DNA of 64,000 nt from Perognathus longimembris pacificus (GCF_023159225.1 NC_063166.1:80087503-80151502); one strand, 5' to 3'; shown: positions 23,056-34,469, counted from the stretch's first letter. Made by a program: numbers and translations. Notes: generated by a model not told the origin, from the sequence alone.

Positions 23056-23070
23056 CCATCCCTTCTTTTC
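23056..23070 (+). other. LINE-1 target-site duplication, right copy
   Basis: CCATCCCTTCTTTTC, a perfect match to the left copy. Confidence 0.9.
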
Positions 23071-24135
23071 AATTCTATAATTTTCAGAGAGTTGGGATAT
23101 GATGGAAGAGTTATTCAAGCACTGGAAGAGAGACTCTCGTGGCTCATGCTATCCTTGGGCCCCTGTGGTCTCCAATAACAATAGGTTGTTCCCTCTGGTG
23201 TTTGAAGGTGGAGTTCTGCAATCTCCTTTTAAGTTCTCATCACATTCTTTGTCCATCTCTCTCCTCCTCGCGGATATCCAGTGATCCTTGGAAACTCAGG
23301 AACTCTTGACTGGTTTTCTTATACCCCACCCACACAGCAAAGCCATCATGCTGTTGTGGTTGGTGTTTTACATTTAGGGATGTCCCTCAGCCCTTGCCAG
23401 TGCACCGTGTTGAAGTGTGGTTTCTCTGGCACCATTTTGCTGCAGCGTGGTGCGGAGTGAGGAAGGAGCTCCTCTGAGAGGCTGTGCGGAGGAAGGGAGC
23501 TCTCTGCTGCCTCCACCTGGGATTTCCCCAAACCCACTGGGCATCCCCACCGCAGCCTCTCCCACCAAAGGCTGTTCCTCATGAGGAACAAAGGAAGAGC
23601 TGCTTCTCGGGTGCCCCATGAAGCCATGGGCCTGATCCTTCACACATCTCATCTCCAAGCCACTCTCAGTTTTCCAACATCTCCTCCTTTCAGATGCGGA
23701 TAAGGCTAGTCCATGATCATATCTGCCTGTACTTATTTATGAACCATAGTATTTACCCAGTTCTCCAAGCTGTAGGATTGACACTTACAATTCTGATAAA
23801 AATAAAACTCCTTCTTTTCAATCAAGCTTGGCTCTCAGGGTGTGATTTGTTGTTCAAGTTCAGTAAACTACAAATTGGCACTTAGGTTGTTGTGCTGGTC
23901 TGTATCTATCTTTCCCTTGGAGCTAAACATGAAGTCTATAGACACATGTAAAAGACAGTGCAGACTGACGTATGTCAATTTGCACATGTTCCCCAGGGCA
24001 GGGTCTGCTAGGCGTCATGGCATCCATCAGACGGAATCGTCATCCTCATTTCCCTTACCCGTGAGCTCCCCTAGGAGCCTTTCTTTTATCATCTCAAGAG
24101 AAAACCCTTCTGGCCACACAGGTAAGTGTTCAATT
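23071..24135. other. Unique non-coding stretch
   Basis: Overlapping minus frames at 23346-23658 and scattered plus frames show no recognised product. No repeat identified. Confidence 0.4.
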
Positions 24136-24136
24136 T

Positions 24137-24262
24137 ATCAATAGACAAATATCTAGTGAGTAGCACTCTTTGTAAGACACTGCACTAGGCCGCAAGAATT
24201 GAGCTGATCAAAAAGAGCCATCCATTGGACCCTGGAGTTGGAATCTTGCAAGGAGAGTACAG
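24137..24262 (-). repeat. L2 LINE 3' region, antisense
   Basis: GACAAATATCTAGTGAGTAG, CTTTGTAAGACACTGCACTA and AAAAAGAGCCATCCATTGG follow the antisense L2 order ('caaatatttattgagc', 'gccaggcactg', 'aaatccctgccctcatgg'). Confidence 0.5.
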
Positions 24263-26080
24263 TCTGTCACCAACTATTACACGATTAACTTGTCCATTGT
24301 GGTCATTGCCTTTTACCATTTGTTTCTCCCTCGAGTTGTGAAGCTCTAGGAAGGTTTCTGGTTTTCCTGCTGGGGAAGTAGCCCCTGGTTAGAGAGAAGT
24401 CAAAGGAGGCAAGGCAATTGGGGGCTACATGGAAGAGGGAAGGGGTGAGCTAGTTGGGGGAACGGCAGATGACTGTGAAGGAGAAAGAGCCTCGGCTTGT
24501 TCTAAGCACTGAGAGAGTCCACTTGGCTGGAGAACAGAGAGCGAGGGAAGTAGGGAAAGAAAAGTCTACATAATGAACTAATTTATGGGCAGAAACCAGA
24601 CCAGGCATTTTATTGAAGAAATAAATGAATGCGTTCAGAACAGGCAGATACTTTGACTTCTGCTCCAAGATTAAAAAAAATAATAAACCACTAATTATGT
24701 TTGCCTTGAGTCTATAGTTCTATAATATTGACTTATAGAATTAGGCACAACCTAGTCCCAAATCAGAGACGGGACTAAAGCCGATCTGTTGAATGCAAGG
24801 GCTGCCTAGTTTGCATTTCCTCTCTACAGCATTCTTGCAGCTAAGTGGTCACCGTTGCATTTCACCCCACTCCAGAAGACCAAAGAGATGTGTGTGAAGG
24901 AGATCATTCCATCAGCTGAGCCCATTCTCAAAGGCGAGTAGGGCATCTTCCCAAGAGATGGAATACCAGGACCCAAGTCCTGGATGTGGAGAGCTTTGTA
25001 AGCCCTCTGGCCCCGTCCTCATCCATGAGAGCTGAGATCAGGTCAAGTCCAGATGCCTCTGTCCATGGAGACGCAGGGTAGCTGTGAAGGACGCTGCGTC
25101 AGATCTAATGGTTCTCAGGCCAGGAAGGCAAGATTACAGCAGGAACAATCCCACAACCACTGCTTGGAATGCGTAACCTGGGAACGCCAGGGGAATCCTG
25201 GCTGATACCTTGTGGGTCTGAGGTGTGGCAACTGACCAGTTGGAATGACGATTTTTTTTTCCACACCGTCTTATGCCATAGCTCTAAATAAAAGTCAGAT
25301 GAGGAGCTAATCAGATTGTTCTCTTGGCCTGGACCCCCTTGAAATCAAACCACAGTCTTATTCTGGCTTTCCATGTTGAATAGACCCAGAGACCTGACAT
25401 TTTGTGTTTATTTGAAATGATAAACTTAATCATGAGCAAAATGTTAAGAGATGACAGAACTGGCCACAGTAAGGTCACACTGTGTCCCTGCCAAACATAA
25501 TACAGCCCCTCGCCTTCTCTGGGCTGCCAATCCCTGCCACAGGGGGCCTGGGGCTCTCGCAAATGGGGACTAGAGTCTGTCTATGTGATAATTAATCCAT
25601 GGTGCTCAGTAAAGGCTGCCAAATCTGCCATATGGTGGTTTTATGACCTGGACTGCTGTTATCTCTGGAGAAAGCTAACATCATAATCTCATTTCCATGT
25701 TATCTGTGATTAGGATGCGTACTTCTACAGGGGAAATGCAAGCACAGCAAGGAAGCCCAGGATTCCGGCACTTGGAGATGCGACTACTGAACTGCAGGAG
25801 GAGGAGTGTTAACTTTCTCAATCCCCTCTTCCAGGGAACAACACCTGAGCCTGCCTCGCAGTGCTCAAGCCCTGTGCAGGAATCCGACTCCTACTTTATG
25901 ATGACTCTGCCTGCTATCATAGAAACTCCTGGCTTGGGAAGGCGAGAGTCTGTGTCCCAGAAATGGCTGGCTAGCCTTTCACTTCTCCCTCTTAAGTGTT
26001 TTTATTTTTTTAATTTGAGGGTGAATATGCTATTTGTTAGTACTTTATAAGCATGTATGGATATTGCACAATGGAGTCTG
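24263..26080. other. Unique non-coding stretch
   Basis: No repeat recognised apart from short T runs (25252-25260). The 117-codon plus frame at 25697-26050 has no identifiable domain. Confidence 0.4.
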
Positions 26081-26084
26081 TTGA

Positions 26085-26215
26085 AATTGTATAAGGAAGA
26101 GGGGAAGGAGAGAAAGGGTAAGATGGATCAGGATATATCTTGAGCATATATGACAACACCACTGGGGATCTCTTCTTAAACAACTAATATATGCTAATAA
26201 AATATTTTTAAAAAC
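26085..26215 (+). repeat. Possible LINE-1 3' end
   Basis: A purine stretch (GAAGAGGGGAAGGAGAGAAA) is followed by GGATCAGGATATATCTTG, then TAAACAACTAATATATGC and an A-rich end. The layout resembles the other LINE-1 3' ends, but the middle is poorly matched. Confidence 0.35.
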
Positions 26216-26984
26216 TGTATTGTGGAATGCCCAGGGTCTGTTTTACTCTCTAAGAAGTACGGTCTTCATTGGAAAGTCTTTCTTCTCTCCTGGACACATG
26301 GATAAGTTGTTCTTCTAAGCTTTTGTATTTCTTAGGAATAAACAGACTAAATGTCCTTGATCCACTCCTCCTATAGTAACACAAAGTTACCTAGAGTATT
26401 TCCTGAGGTGATTTGGACTTTGATGAGGTCTCAAAAATATTATTGAGAATGAAACCTGAGGTGGATTCATACTGCCTAGCTAAAAATGGTTGTGTAAGGT
26501 AGGATGCCAAACTGTGTTGGAGATAGAGAATGTTTTCAGGCCATTTCTGAGTGAGGCATTAGGAGGGATGTTCAGGGCCCTTGGTGATGTGCTGTACCTG
26601 CTAGTCCTCTAGACCGTTCCTCTTCCATTGACGATGGAGACGAAGCCCTGGGAAGTCTCACAAAGTCGGGCTGCCCCTGCGTGCAGTCTTGCTCAGCCCT
26701 GTGGCGTTTCTTCCATTGGTGCTGGACATGGTCACCGTCATAAGAAACATGCCTGCCTTTTTGTTTCCCCCCCCTGCAGAAATAGTCATATTTCATGAGG
26801 TGGATTTTGCCATCGATTCCCCTCATTGTTACTTGGTATTTTGAGAACTTCTGAAAACCTTTGATTTGTGGCTCTTTATATACAAATAATAGAAGATGAA
26901 GGTGGTCCCTGGTTTGCTAGCTGGGCGCGAAGTGGGTTAGAGAAAGAACATGGTCCCTTGACTGCCGCTTATTGTGACATTGCT

Positions 26985-27480
26985 TAGAAAAAATTCAAAG
27001 CCCCCAAAACGCGGACTCTCAGGGGATATTGTTAGCCTTCTGCAGGAATTATTAAAATGTACAGAAATGTAGAAGCTGCACTTTATAATAATTAATCAGG
27101 ATCTGTTGATTAATAAAGCTCATTTTTTAGTCTCGATGATTCAGAGTATCACGCAAAGGACAGTGTCCTTGTCATTTTGATTAAGAAACCAGACTTTGCA
27201 GCTGAGAGAAGTACAGAACAGTCGTGCTTCCTCCGTCTCCCCATAAAATAAATATTGAATGAGAATATTAACTCGTTAACCTTGACAACAATTTGTAATT
27301 TTCATAAGGGGGGAAAAACTCGCATATTCAGCAAATAAATCGCTGCGGGGATTTCAGGAAAACAAATTGGAGAGAATGAAGAATGCTACCATATGAATTC
27401 TGTCATTTTTATGGGCTAAGGTGATTAATTTGTTTGTTTAGGTCCCTCAATTAAGACCACAAATAGTGTAAGGTGTCGGG
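26985..27480. promoter_or_regulatory. Candidate conserved non-coding element E (strongest)
   Basis: About 500 bp free of recognisable repeats and of long open frames. Dense TAAT-type cores include AATAATTAATCAGG near 27087, GTTGATTAATAAAG near 27105, AATATTAACTCGTTAACC near 27263 and GTGATTAATTTG near 27421. A forkhead-like TGTTTGTTTA lies at 27431-27440. AT-rich blocks alternate with short CpG-containing blocks (ACTCGCATATTC, AATCGCTGCGGGG). This is the texture of developmental enhancers. Conservation and activity are inferred, not shown. Confidence 0.45.
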
Positions 27481-27639
27481 AGCAAGTTAACGACTTCTGC
27501 CTGGCCAGGAACAGTCAACTGCCCGAGAGAAAGGAAGGTCACTGGGAAGAGGTGAGGAGCTAGCCCCCAGCCTTGAGTGTTAATCCCACACCAGGCCCAC
27601 TTTACCTGGGGTTAGCTGCTGAAGCTGTAATTTCACTCT

Positions 27640-27830
27640 ATTAATAGTTTAAAGCTTGTTTTTACAGATAACCCCTTTCACTGGGCAACTACTCCGGAAA
27701 ATCATTAGGTGGAATTAGCAGTACCAGTCACTGCTTTTCCAGGGTTAGCTAATTATTTTGAACTCAATTTAACTAGAAATAGAGATAAAATAAATAACCC
27801 ATGAACTATTTACCTTGCCCGTTAGAAAGC
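27640..27830. promoter_or_regulatory. Candidate conserved non-coding element F
   Basis: Continues the texture of element E: CTATTAATAGTTTAAAGC, GGTTAGCTAATTATTTTG and CAATTTAACTAG in a repeat-free block. It may be part of the same regulatory cluster. Confidence 0.35.
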
Positions 27831-27842
27831 TTCCTTTGTCCA

Positions 27843-27888
27843 TGAGAAAAGAGAAAGAGAAAAAGAGAGAGAGAGGGGAGAAAGAAAT
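27843..27888 (+). repeat. GA-rich purine tract
   Basis: Runs of GAGA and GAAA steps (GAGAGAGAGAGGGG), seen directly. Confidence 0.85.
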
Positions 27889-28399
27889 CAAAAGCACGCG
27901 AGGCCAGAATCAAAGCCCTGTTTTCCTACTTTGGCAGTCATCTGGGGTCCTGAGATGTATTTCTCGCCTCTTCTGACCTTCCACACTGCTACCCCGAGAG
28001 TGCCATTTGTTAAGGTGTTTGCCAGTATGAGTGTATTCAGCCGACTGCTGTTTAGTTTAGTTTTGTTTTTCCTAGCTAGCTCAGCTAAAAACTTACTGCT
28101 TGGGGACTCCAGATAATCCACTGTTTTGTTTGTAAGCTTTGTTTGTTCCCCTTCTGGCTCCCTGGCCATCTCTCTATAGGGGATTGAAGATTTAGTATGG
28201 TTATTTTTAATTTCATGTGAACATTGACTTTTTGAAGGTGAGGCATGAATTAGTCTGTGTGTGGCTTGGTGAAGGGAGAGAGTTAAGTGAAATAAATGTG
28301 TTTCACATTTCGCTCAGAAAATGGGACGAACGGCAGAGAAAATGAGCCTCCAAGTTGGTGGGAAGACCTGGGGATTTTCTACTGCACCTCTCAGAAGGT

Positions 28400-28605
28400 C
28401 CAGGCTGGCTTTGCCATTTTCCAGTGGCATGCCCTTGATTTGAGGAGTCCCTTTATTTCTTTGAGTCTATCTCCTGTTTTGAAGAATGGGGCCGAAGATA
28501 ATACGTAAAGTCTAGGGTTGGTGTTAAATGTGACCATGTAATGAAGCACTTTGAAATGACTTAGCACAGTATTTGGCACATACTTAGAAAGTGTTGGTGA
28601 GTTAA
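28400..28605 (+). repeat. MIR SINE, sense
   Basis: Landmarks in MIR order: TTTGAGTCTATCTCCTG, AAGAATGGGGCCGAAGATAA, AATGAAGCACTTTGAAATG and TTAGCACAGTATTTGGCACA. These match 'cctcagtttcctcatctg', 'aaaatggggataataa' and 'cagtgcctggcaca'. Confidence 0.6.
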
Positions 28606-29045
28606 TAAGCACTATGACCGTGGCATGGTGATAGTATGTGTTTGCAGGTAGAGAATGAGGAAAGTCAATAATTATAAGGGGAGAAATGCTCAATGATGGA
28701 GTGAGTCTCCAGGCAAATAGAAGGAGCACCATGGATGAAGAGGAGGACACTGCTTTGGGTTAGAGCAGGCAGGAGCAAGGAGAGCGGTGGTGGGAATGTG
28801 AATGTACAGCCTGCAATGAAGGAGAGAGAAGGTGAATGAGTCTAGTTATTAGACTCTTCTTTCCAGTTCTATGCTATTTTGCTAAGAAGGTCAATGCTGA
28901 AAGGAAACATAAGAAACACATGAACAATGAGAAACAGACCTGGCAAAGGGAACTGACCTAGTGAACTGAACAGCAGACCCAAGGAGAAACAATGAGTAAA
29001 TAAGCATGTCGAAGAAATATGTCTACTGAAAAGTATCTTGAATGC

Positions 29046-29166
29046 AAGGTCATGGAAAGCCAGACATTGGGTAAAAAGGGTTAAGAAAGTTGGTCACTGG
29101 GCAGGAAGGGGTCATGGAAGCCAATCATTGGGTAAGAAGGGTCGTACAAACCAATCGTTGAATAAA
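29046..29166 (+). repeat. Minisatellite, four units of about 30 bp
   Basis: Tandem units start at 29046, 29076, 29106 and 29137 (30, 30, 31 and 30 bp). Each begins AAGG(G) and ends near a CATTGGGTAA-type block. Units 1 and 3 are most alike (GTCATGGAAAGCCA and GTCATGGAAGCCA). It lies about 30 bp upstream of a LINE-1 3' end, so it may be part of that element's 3' UTR. Confidence 0.8.
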
Positions 29167-29194
29167 TTGTATCTCTGATGATAATAGGGATTTG

Positions 29195-29333
29195 ATTTTG
29201 ACTTTGGAGGAGAATAATGGAAGGGGTTACATTGATCAAGATGCGTTATACTAATAAATTGATATGTTAGATTGAACCCCTTCACACAACTACTTAAAGA
29301 TAATTTAAAAAAATAAAATAAATAAAATTAAGC
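29195..29333 (+). repeat. LINE-1 3' end
   Basis: GGAAGGGGTTACATTGATCA, AGATGCGTTATACTAATAAA, CACACAACTACTTAAAGATA and an A-rich tail (AAATAAAATA) match the copies at 3.35 and 62.0 kb in order and spacing. Confidence 0.65.
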
Positions 29334-29754
29334 TTATTTTCCTAAAATGCAAACAATCTTAAATTTATTGAGGATTATCACTAAAGAGTGAATTCAAATA
29401 ACCATAATCAGTAAGCCCTTTCTCCTTTCTTTCAGTGCTGGACATGGCACTTACAGACATGTAGTACCACTGGAACACCCCTCTCCCCCAGCTCTGCCAT
29501 TGTATGCTTAGCACTGGAGAAGAAGAATCACGTTCCAAGAGAGACTGGTATGTTGGTATGTTAGCCTGGCAGATGCCAACACTCTCCTGTGTTGTGAAGT
29601 TCGACTTCAGGAAGGTTCTAACACAGGAAAGATGGAGGTATCAATCATCTTGAGAATATTCTAGGCTGTTGACCAGAGGCTTCTGATCCCTCCTTCCCTC
29701 TTGCTCCTCTTCTTTGACACAAATGACTTCAATCCCCACTGGAGATGGCTCTTT

Positions 29755-29832
29755 TCTTCTGTGGTTTACACAATTGTTGTGATGATTCAGCAAGACAGTT
29801 AATGTGAAACACTTAGAAGGGCATGTCGCTCA
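29755..29832 (+). repeat. Possible MIR fragment, sense
   Basis: ATTGTTGTGATGATTCAGC followed by AATGTGAAACACTTAGAAGG resembles the MIR 'gttgtgaggattaaatg' and 'gtaaagcgcttag' blocks. Confidence 0.45.
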
Positions 29833-30234
29833 AAATTTCATTATAAATGCTATTTTTCACAATTGTCTTTTTTTCCCTTTAATATCATTCAAGCGATACT
29901 TAAAACAGTGTTACCTCATTTCATGATTGATATCAGACTGTGTATTGTCATTCTGGGTCAACATCTACAGCTCTGGCTAATATCTTTGTATGTGTGTGCT
30001 CCTCTGATAACTGTGTTAGGATAAACTACCAGAAGTGTGACTTATTATTTAATGTTATACAGTCAAATGATATGAATGATATTAACCCTTCACATCATGT
30101 ATGGAGTTGTTCTCGGATAAAGAATGAGCTACTTTGACCTCCTAGAGGTCATGTAAGATGTCATCCTTCAGAGGTGCACATAATGCTTGGATCTACTTTT
30201 TCTCAATAATAAAAACCTCTTTCCATGTTTTAGG

Positions 30235-30770
30235 AACCCCTTGTGGTTGAAGTGGAGAGACTACTTCCCCCAGTGGTGGCCCGAAGGGCGGTCATCTCCC
30301 TTCTCTGTGTTGCCTAGAGGCTAAGATGTCACTCTGCCATTCCAACGGACAGCCTGTGCTGCCTAGAACTGGAAAAGAAGGAAGGAATTGTGCAAATTGT
30401 TAAAATTGGGAAGGAAGCCAGAGTTACAGGGGAATTTCCCCAGTAGCAGCGGGGTTCCAAGCTTCCCCTGAAGTTTCTGCATCAGCACCAACAGGGGACT
30501 CAGGCAGTAGCTAAAACCTACAGCATGGAGAATCAGCAAGCCGTGGGTGGCACCTAGCTCTCAGCACTTAGCTCTGAGACAGTTCAGCATGCCACCTGTG
30601 TGGAGCGGCTCGTGCTGAGTGGAATCCTGTAGCTTTCCCACAAAGGCTGTGAGTGGGTGACCCAATACTATTATAATAAAGTACCTTCTCCTAAAATCAG
30701 CCCACATGTGCCATTGCTTCTTACAGTGAGACCCCATAATGTTGATGGTCTCACACTTCTTTGTTTTAAG
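30235..30770 (+). other. Unassigned stretch, possibly an old LTR
   Basis: A GC-balanced block with a polyA-type AATAAAG near 30675 followed by a short tail (CAGTGAGACCCCATAATG). The layout recalls an LTR, but no matching TG...CA ends or TSD could be found. Not assigned. Confidence 0.3.
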
Positions 30771-31044
30771 GATAACTGTTGAGCAAGGGTGTTTCCATAT
30801 GTTTATTGATTAGCTGGATATTTTTCATCATACTTTCCCCCGTGGAGTATCTTTCATTCCACTCACAGTATGTAAGAAGCTAGAGACTCTCAATAGAGGC
30901 AGGGAACACACAGAAGGGAGATGGTGGTTGTTGGGCAGGGAGTATTATTTTTCTTGTTTCCTTCTACTTTTTTTCCTATTTTCTTTTTTCCCCCCACAGT
31001 ATCATAGGTAATATTTTATGTATGACTTGTACGCGCTAGCAAAT

Positions 31045-31232
31045 TTCCTAGAGGCGTTATATTATTTAATCCTTCAGAAATCCTGGGATGTGGTACCACG
31101 ACCCCCTCCGCGTGGAGGAGCAGTGTGGGCTGAGGACATCTTAGGAACTCATGGGGGCCGTCTACCCACGGAGAGGAGAAGTCGGGATTGTAACCCAGGC
31201 CGCGGAATCACAGAGAAGATTTCAGAATGCCT
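31045..31232 (-). repeat. MIR SINE, antisense
   Basis: TTATATTATTTAATCCTTCA (from 'ttatctcatttaatcctcac') at the start and GTCGGGATTGTAACCCAGGC (from 'gctgggattcgaacccagg') at the end frame a diverged MIR. Confidence 0.5.
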
Positions 31233-31365
31233 CCGAAATCTTTCCCACTGTGTGCAGTTACACACGATGTCTCTATTGATTAGAAATCACCAGTGACTAT
31301 CAAAGCCTAAAAACAACGAGCTTCTAGACTATGCCACCAACGCTTACAGCACCTGCCTGTATTGC

Positions 31366-31403
31366 GTGTATGGTGTGTGTGCGTGGGTGTGGGTGTGGGT
31401 GTT
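31366..31403 (+). repeat. Imperfect (TG)n repeat
   Basis: GTGTGTGCGTGGGTGTGGGT-type steps, seen directly. Confidence 0.75.
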
Positions 31404-32635
31404 AAACTCATCTGTGAGCACAGGATTTCAGACTACATATTCCAGTTAACATCCAAGGTCTTCTGGAACTCGGTGGAATGTGCAGCTTCTTTTGTGCATC
31501 CTTGCTGTCGCTTATTAAAATGGAGCAGAGGATGAAGTGCTGGAGAAGCAGTCATTCACTTACGGTGGCTTTCGTTGACTGATACCAGCCGTGCTTTCGG
31601 GTTTGCTTTGGTTTCTCCAAGTGCTAATAGTGAGATTCTGCCCCTGCAATCCTATTACTGGTGGCAATGGAATATAATCAGGCAGTACCTGCAGGATAAG
31701 TCAAAAGATTAAATTAAGTTGGGATTTGAATCCCCACTAAACACAGAATCAAACAAAGATTAGATTTCTGGACCCCAGTCTCAGAATGGCTTTCAAGGGC
31801 TTCTCTTAAACAACAACAAAAATATATCATTATTCACTTTGACCACAGGCATGTTAAAGGAAATGTAGGCAAGGAGAGAAGAGGAAGGGGCGGTGGGAGG
31901 GAGGGAGAGGAGCAACGGGAATTCATTTCCTCATTCTGTGAGGCAGGATATTTGTTTCTCGGCCTGTCTGGAGCAGGTCCTGTATTGAATCTGCTTAGCG
32001 TACCCCCAAAGAACCCAGAGTCACACCCATCCTGTCAGCATCTACCACTCTGCTCCCAACATTTCAAAGACCAAGTCTGGGGTTGGGAAAGCCACCGAGA
32101 CAATGTGTGGAGGAGGCAGCAAATTGGATAAAAACTGGCAATGGAGACATGGAGAGGCCGGGCCAGGTCTGGGGAAATTTCCCCTTTGTTCATTTTCTGT
32201 TGTTGTGGTTGGTCTGCTGTTCTTACACGGAATGCACCTCACCGCCGTTTAAAAGCAGCCAGGGAACATACACTCATTATTGATGGTAATTGTTAAAACT
32301 GGGAATATTTGGTCAAGGTCCTCCTTTTCTCCTGTAGTGAGCCACTTGCTTCTCAATCGCATACTTTCCTGTCACACTTGCATCTCCTGTTCTAGAAACT
32401 TCCTTCTTCTTAGCATCCTGTGCCTAAGGAAACAAAAGCTTAATCACTTTGTCAGATTTGGAAGGATGAAAGCTATAGTGAAATGCGGACGCCAATCGAT
32501 CTCTTAGAAAAGTTACAAATCTGTCTCCATCAATAGGCTTCAGATCCACATTAATCTGCCAACAAGAGCCTATCTATTCTACAATGTCATATCAATGACT
32601 GTATGGACAACCAAAGGCTATCGATCACAATACAT
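31404..32635. other. Unique stretch with a G-rich purine tract
   Basis: A purine tract at 31862-31922 (GGGGCGGTGGGAGGGAGGG) has four G runs and could fold as a G-quadruplex. No gene or interspersed repeat recognised. Confidence 0.4.
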
Positions 32636-32639
32636 TGTA

Positions 32640-32706
32640 GATAATCCTTTCCAATATTACATGCATTAACTTAATCCTGATAACAACCTTATAAAGCACA
32701 CTTGGG
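32640..32706 (-). repeat. MIR fragment, antisense
   Basis: ACATGCATTAACTTAATCCT followed by GATAACAACCTTATAAAG matches the antisense MIR 'cattatctcatttaatcctcacaacaaccctat' block. Cut short by the TG microsatellite. Confidence 0.5.
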
Positions 32707-32711
32707 TTTTA

Positions 32712-32713
<2 letters not shown>

Positions 32714-32741
<28 letters not shown>
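32714..32741 (+). repeat. (GT)n microsatellite
   Basis: About 14 GT units directly before an antisense SINE, at the position of its 3' A-tail. This suggests the repeat grew out of the tail. Confidence 0.9.
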
Positions 32742-32746
<5 letters not shown>

Positions 32747-33033
32747 TTGGGATTGAGCACAGGGCTTCGTGCTTGCTAGGGAGCCATTTTAATGCTTGAG
32801 CCACCCCTTGGGCTCCAACACAAATGTCCTTCTGTTCCTGGGAGCGATAGATACATACCTCTGCCCTTTTCCTTGGTAGTTGGGATAACAGGTGCACACC
32901 ACTACACACAGCCATTGGTTGAGATGAAGTCTCTCAGTCTGTCTTGCCCAGCCTGGCCTCAAACCATAATAGCTTCCGGGATCTCTGCTTTCCAAGTAGC
33001 CAGGATTATAAGCTTGAGCTCTGGCTCCTGGCT
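32742..33033 (-). repeat. B1 + B1 + ID composite SINE, antisense
   Basis: Plus-strand order is an antisense ID unit (32742-32815; AGTATTGGGATTGAGCACAG, TGCTTGAGCCACCCC), a partial antisense B1 (to about 32913; GGTAGTTGGGATAACAGG) and a fuller antisense B1 (32915-33033; AGCCTGGCCTCAAACC, CAAGTAGCCAGGATTATAAG). Confidence 0.7.
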
Positions 33034-33484
33034 AGATTAGTCAATGGCAGAGGTGTTTCATTAACAACCAGATCTGAGGCTTCTAGTGGCTGCAAAGTAC
33101 TAACCACCAACTTATATAATATAGTCCCATTCTTTGCCTTTTTACACACTTAAAGATAGAGCAAACAAAAAAGTACCCCCCCCGCCCCAAAGCTGTCTTA
33201 CATTTATGTAGAGCCAAATTTTCTCAGTGCAGTATGCATGATGTATTTTTGCTTGCTTAGAACCCAAACTATCCCTGCTTTATTTGGGTGCTGTCCTTCT
33301 CTTTGATTTCAGGGTTACAGAAATGGTCTGTCACACTTTCCCACCAGTTCTTGGCCCAATAGAGGCCTGGGACCCGAGTGAACAACAGAGCTCCCTCTCC
33401 AGTCCCCCTGGTCATGTGACTCTCAGTGAGTGCAACTTGCACACAAACGTGTCCTGCCCCTTTCTGTGCAGTTTCTTTCTCTTT

Positions 33485-33630
33485 TAAAAAATAATTTTTA
33501 TTGCTATTGTAGAGGTGATGAACAGAGGGGTTACAGTTACATGAGTCAGGTAATGAGTACATTTCCTTTAGGACAATGTCATCCCTTCCCTTGCTCTCTC
33601 CTATTCCCTCCCCCCCCATCCCTATACAAG
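33485..33630 (-). repeat. LINE-1 3' end, antisense
   Basis: TTTTTATTGCTATTGTAGAG, GTGATGAACAGAGGGGTTAC, GTAATGAGTACATTTCC and AATGTCATCCCTTCCC are the reverse of the blocks at 41.6 and 45.5 kb. Its minus-strand translation (IVLKEMYSLPD) parallels that of the 45.5-kb copy (IVQKEMYSSPN), which shows the homology but not coding. Confidence 0.7.
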
Positions 33631-33639
33631 TTGTATAGT

Positions 33640-34125
33640 TCATTTTCCACAGAGCGTTTAGTGAGTACCACAGATGCCTTTTTTCACTCTTTGTCCCTCT
33701 TTTTCTGTGCCGCTCTTTATCCTCTCAAAGACAAATAACCTAACAAATAAGACAAAAGGGAAAGACAGTAACCGCAACAGCATCTCTTGTTTTCATTTCT
33801 TGGAGTTCATTTTGAAAAATATCATTTTATATGATCCTGTGCACATAGATTTTGAGCCTTTGTGATCACTCCTAGGAATGGCCCCGCTGTGTGAATGTCT
33901 GTTTCTGCTCTGCAACTCCTGCCTCCTGAACTGTGTCAGATAGAAGCTTTCCTGACTGTGTGTCCTGCTAGGCGTTCTTTCAAGACATTCCCGTCTTACT
34001 CTCCCCCCTCCACCATCTCCTCTTTCTGTGTAACAGAGCCAACATGGGGTTTCTTCTCTAAGCATCCTCCTGGACATAGCTTTAAGCTCACTCTCTCTTG
34101 AGAATTAAGCGTCGCTGTGAAGAAT
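33640..34125. other. Unique non-coding stretch
   Basis: No repeat or gene recognised; opposing open frames overlap each other. Confidence 0.4.
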
Positions 34126-34127
34126 TC

Positions 34128-34260
34128 TGTATCGAGTGCTTGTTGCATGCAGGCACTGCGAGGAGCGGGGCGTACACGTTCCTTACAGGGGAGGGCACTG
34201 GCTTGCTGAAGGAGAAGGTCACAAGGAGGAGATGGATGGGTGTTGGGAGAACTCAGAACA
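34128..34260 (-). repeat. Possible MIR/L2 fragment, antisense
   Basis: CGAGTGCTTGTTGCATGCAG followed by GCACTGCGAGGAGC resembles 'gagcgcttactatgtgccaggcactgtgc'. The remainder is diverged. Confidence 0.4.
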
Positions 34261-34469
34261 GCCTGGGCCTTGTTCCTGGTGCTTCAGCCCAGAAGGAAGA
34301 AGAGAGGCTCACGGACGCCTCTACTCCATGAACTGGTTGAAATGAGTAGCTGTGTGGCACGAGCAAAGTGACCAGGTGCTCTGCTCTCTACAGCTGCCTG
34401 TACCCCACAGGTAGACATTATGACAGCTGTCAGGACACCTGCCAGGCGCGCATCCTCCGGGCCCTTCCT

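Noticed and set aside
22453..23118. Functional protein of 221 codons on the minus strand
   Set aside because: The start lies in flanking DNA beyond the target-site duplication; the rest is a truncated and frameshifted LINE-1 ORF2.
30235..30770. Possible LTR with a polyA signal
   Set aside because: No pair of inverted ends or TSD could be found, and no family match. Left as unassigned.
33269..33643. Protein similarity between the frames at 33.4 kb and 45.5 kb (IVLKEMYS / IVQKEMYS)
   Set aside because: Both are translations of the same LINE-1 3' UTR family, on opposite strands of the window. The similarity is due to the repeat and not to a gene.
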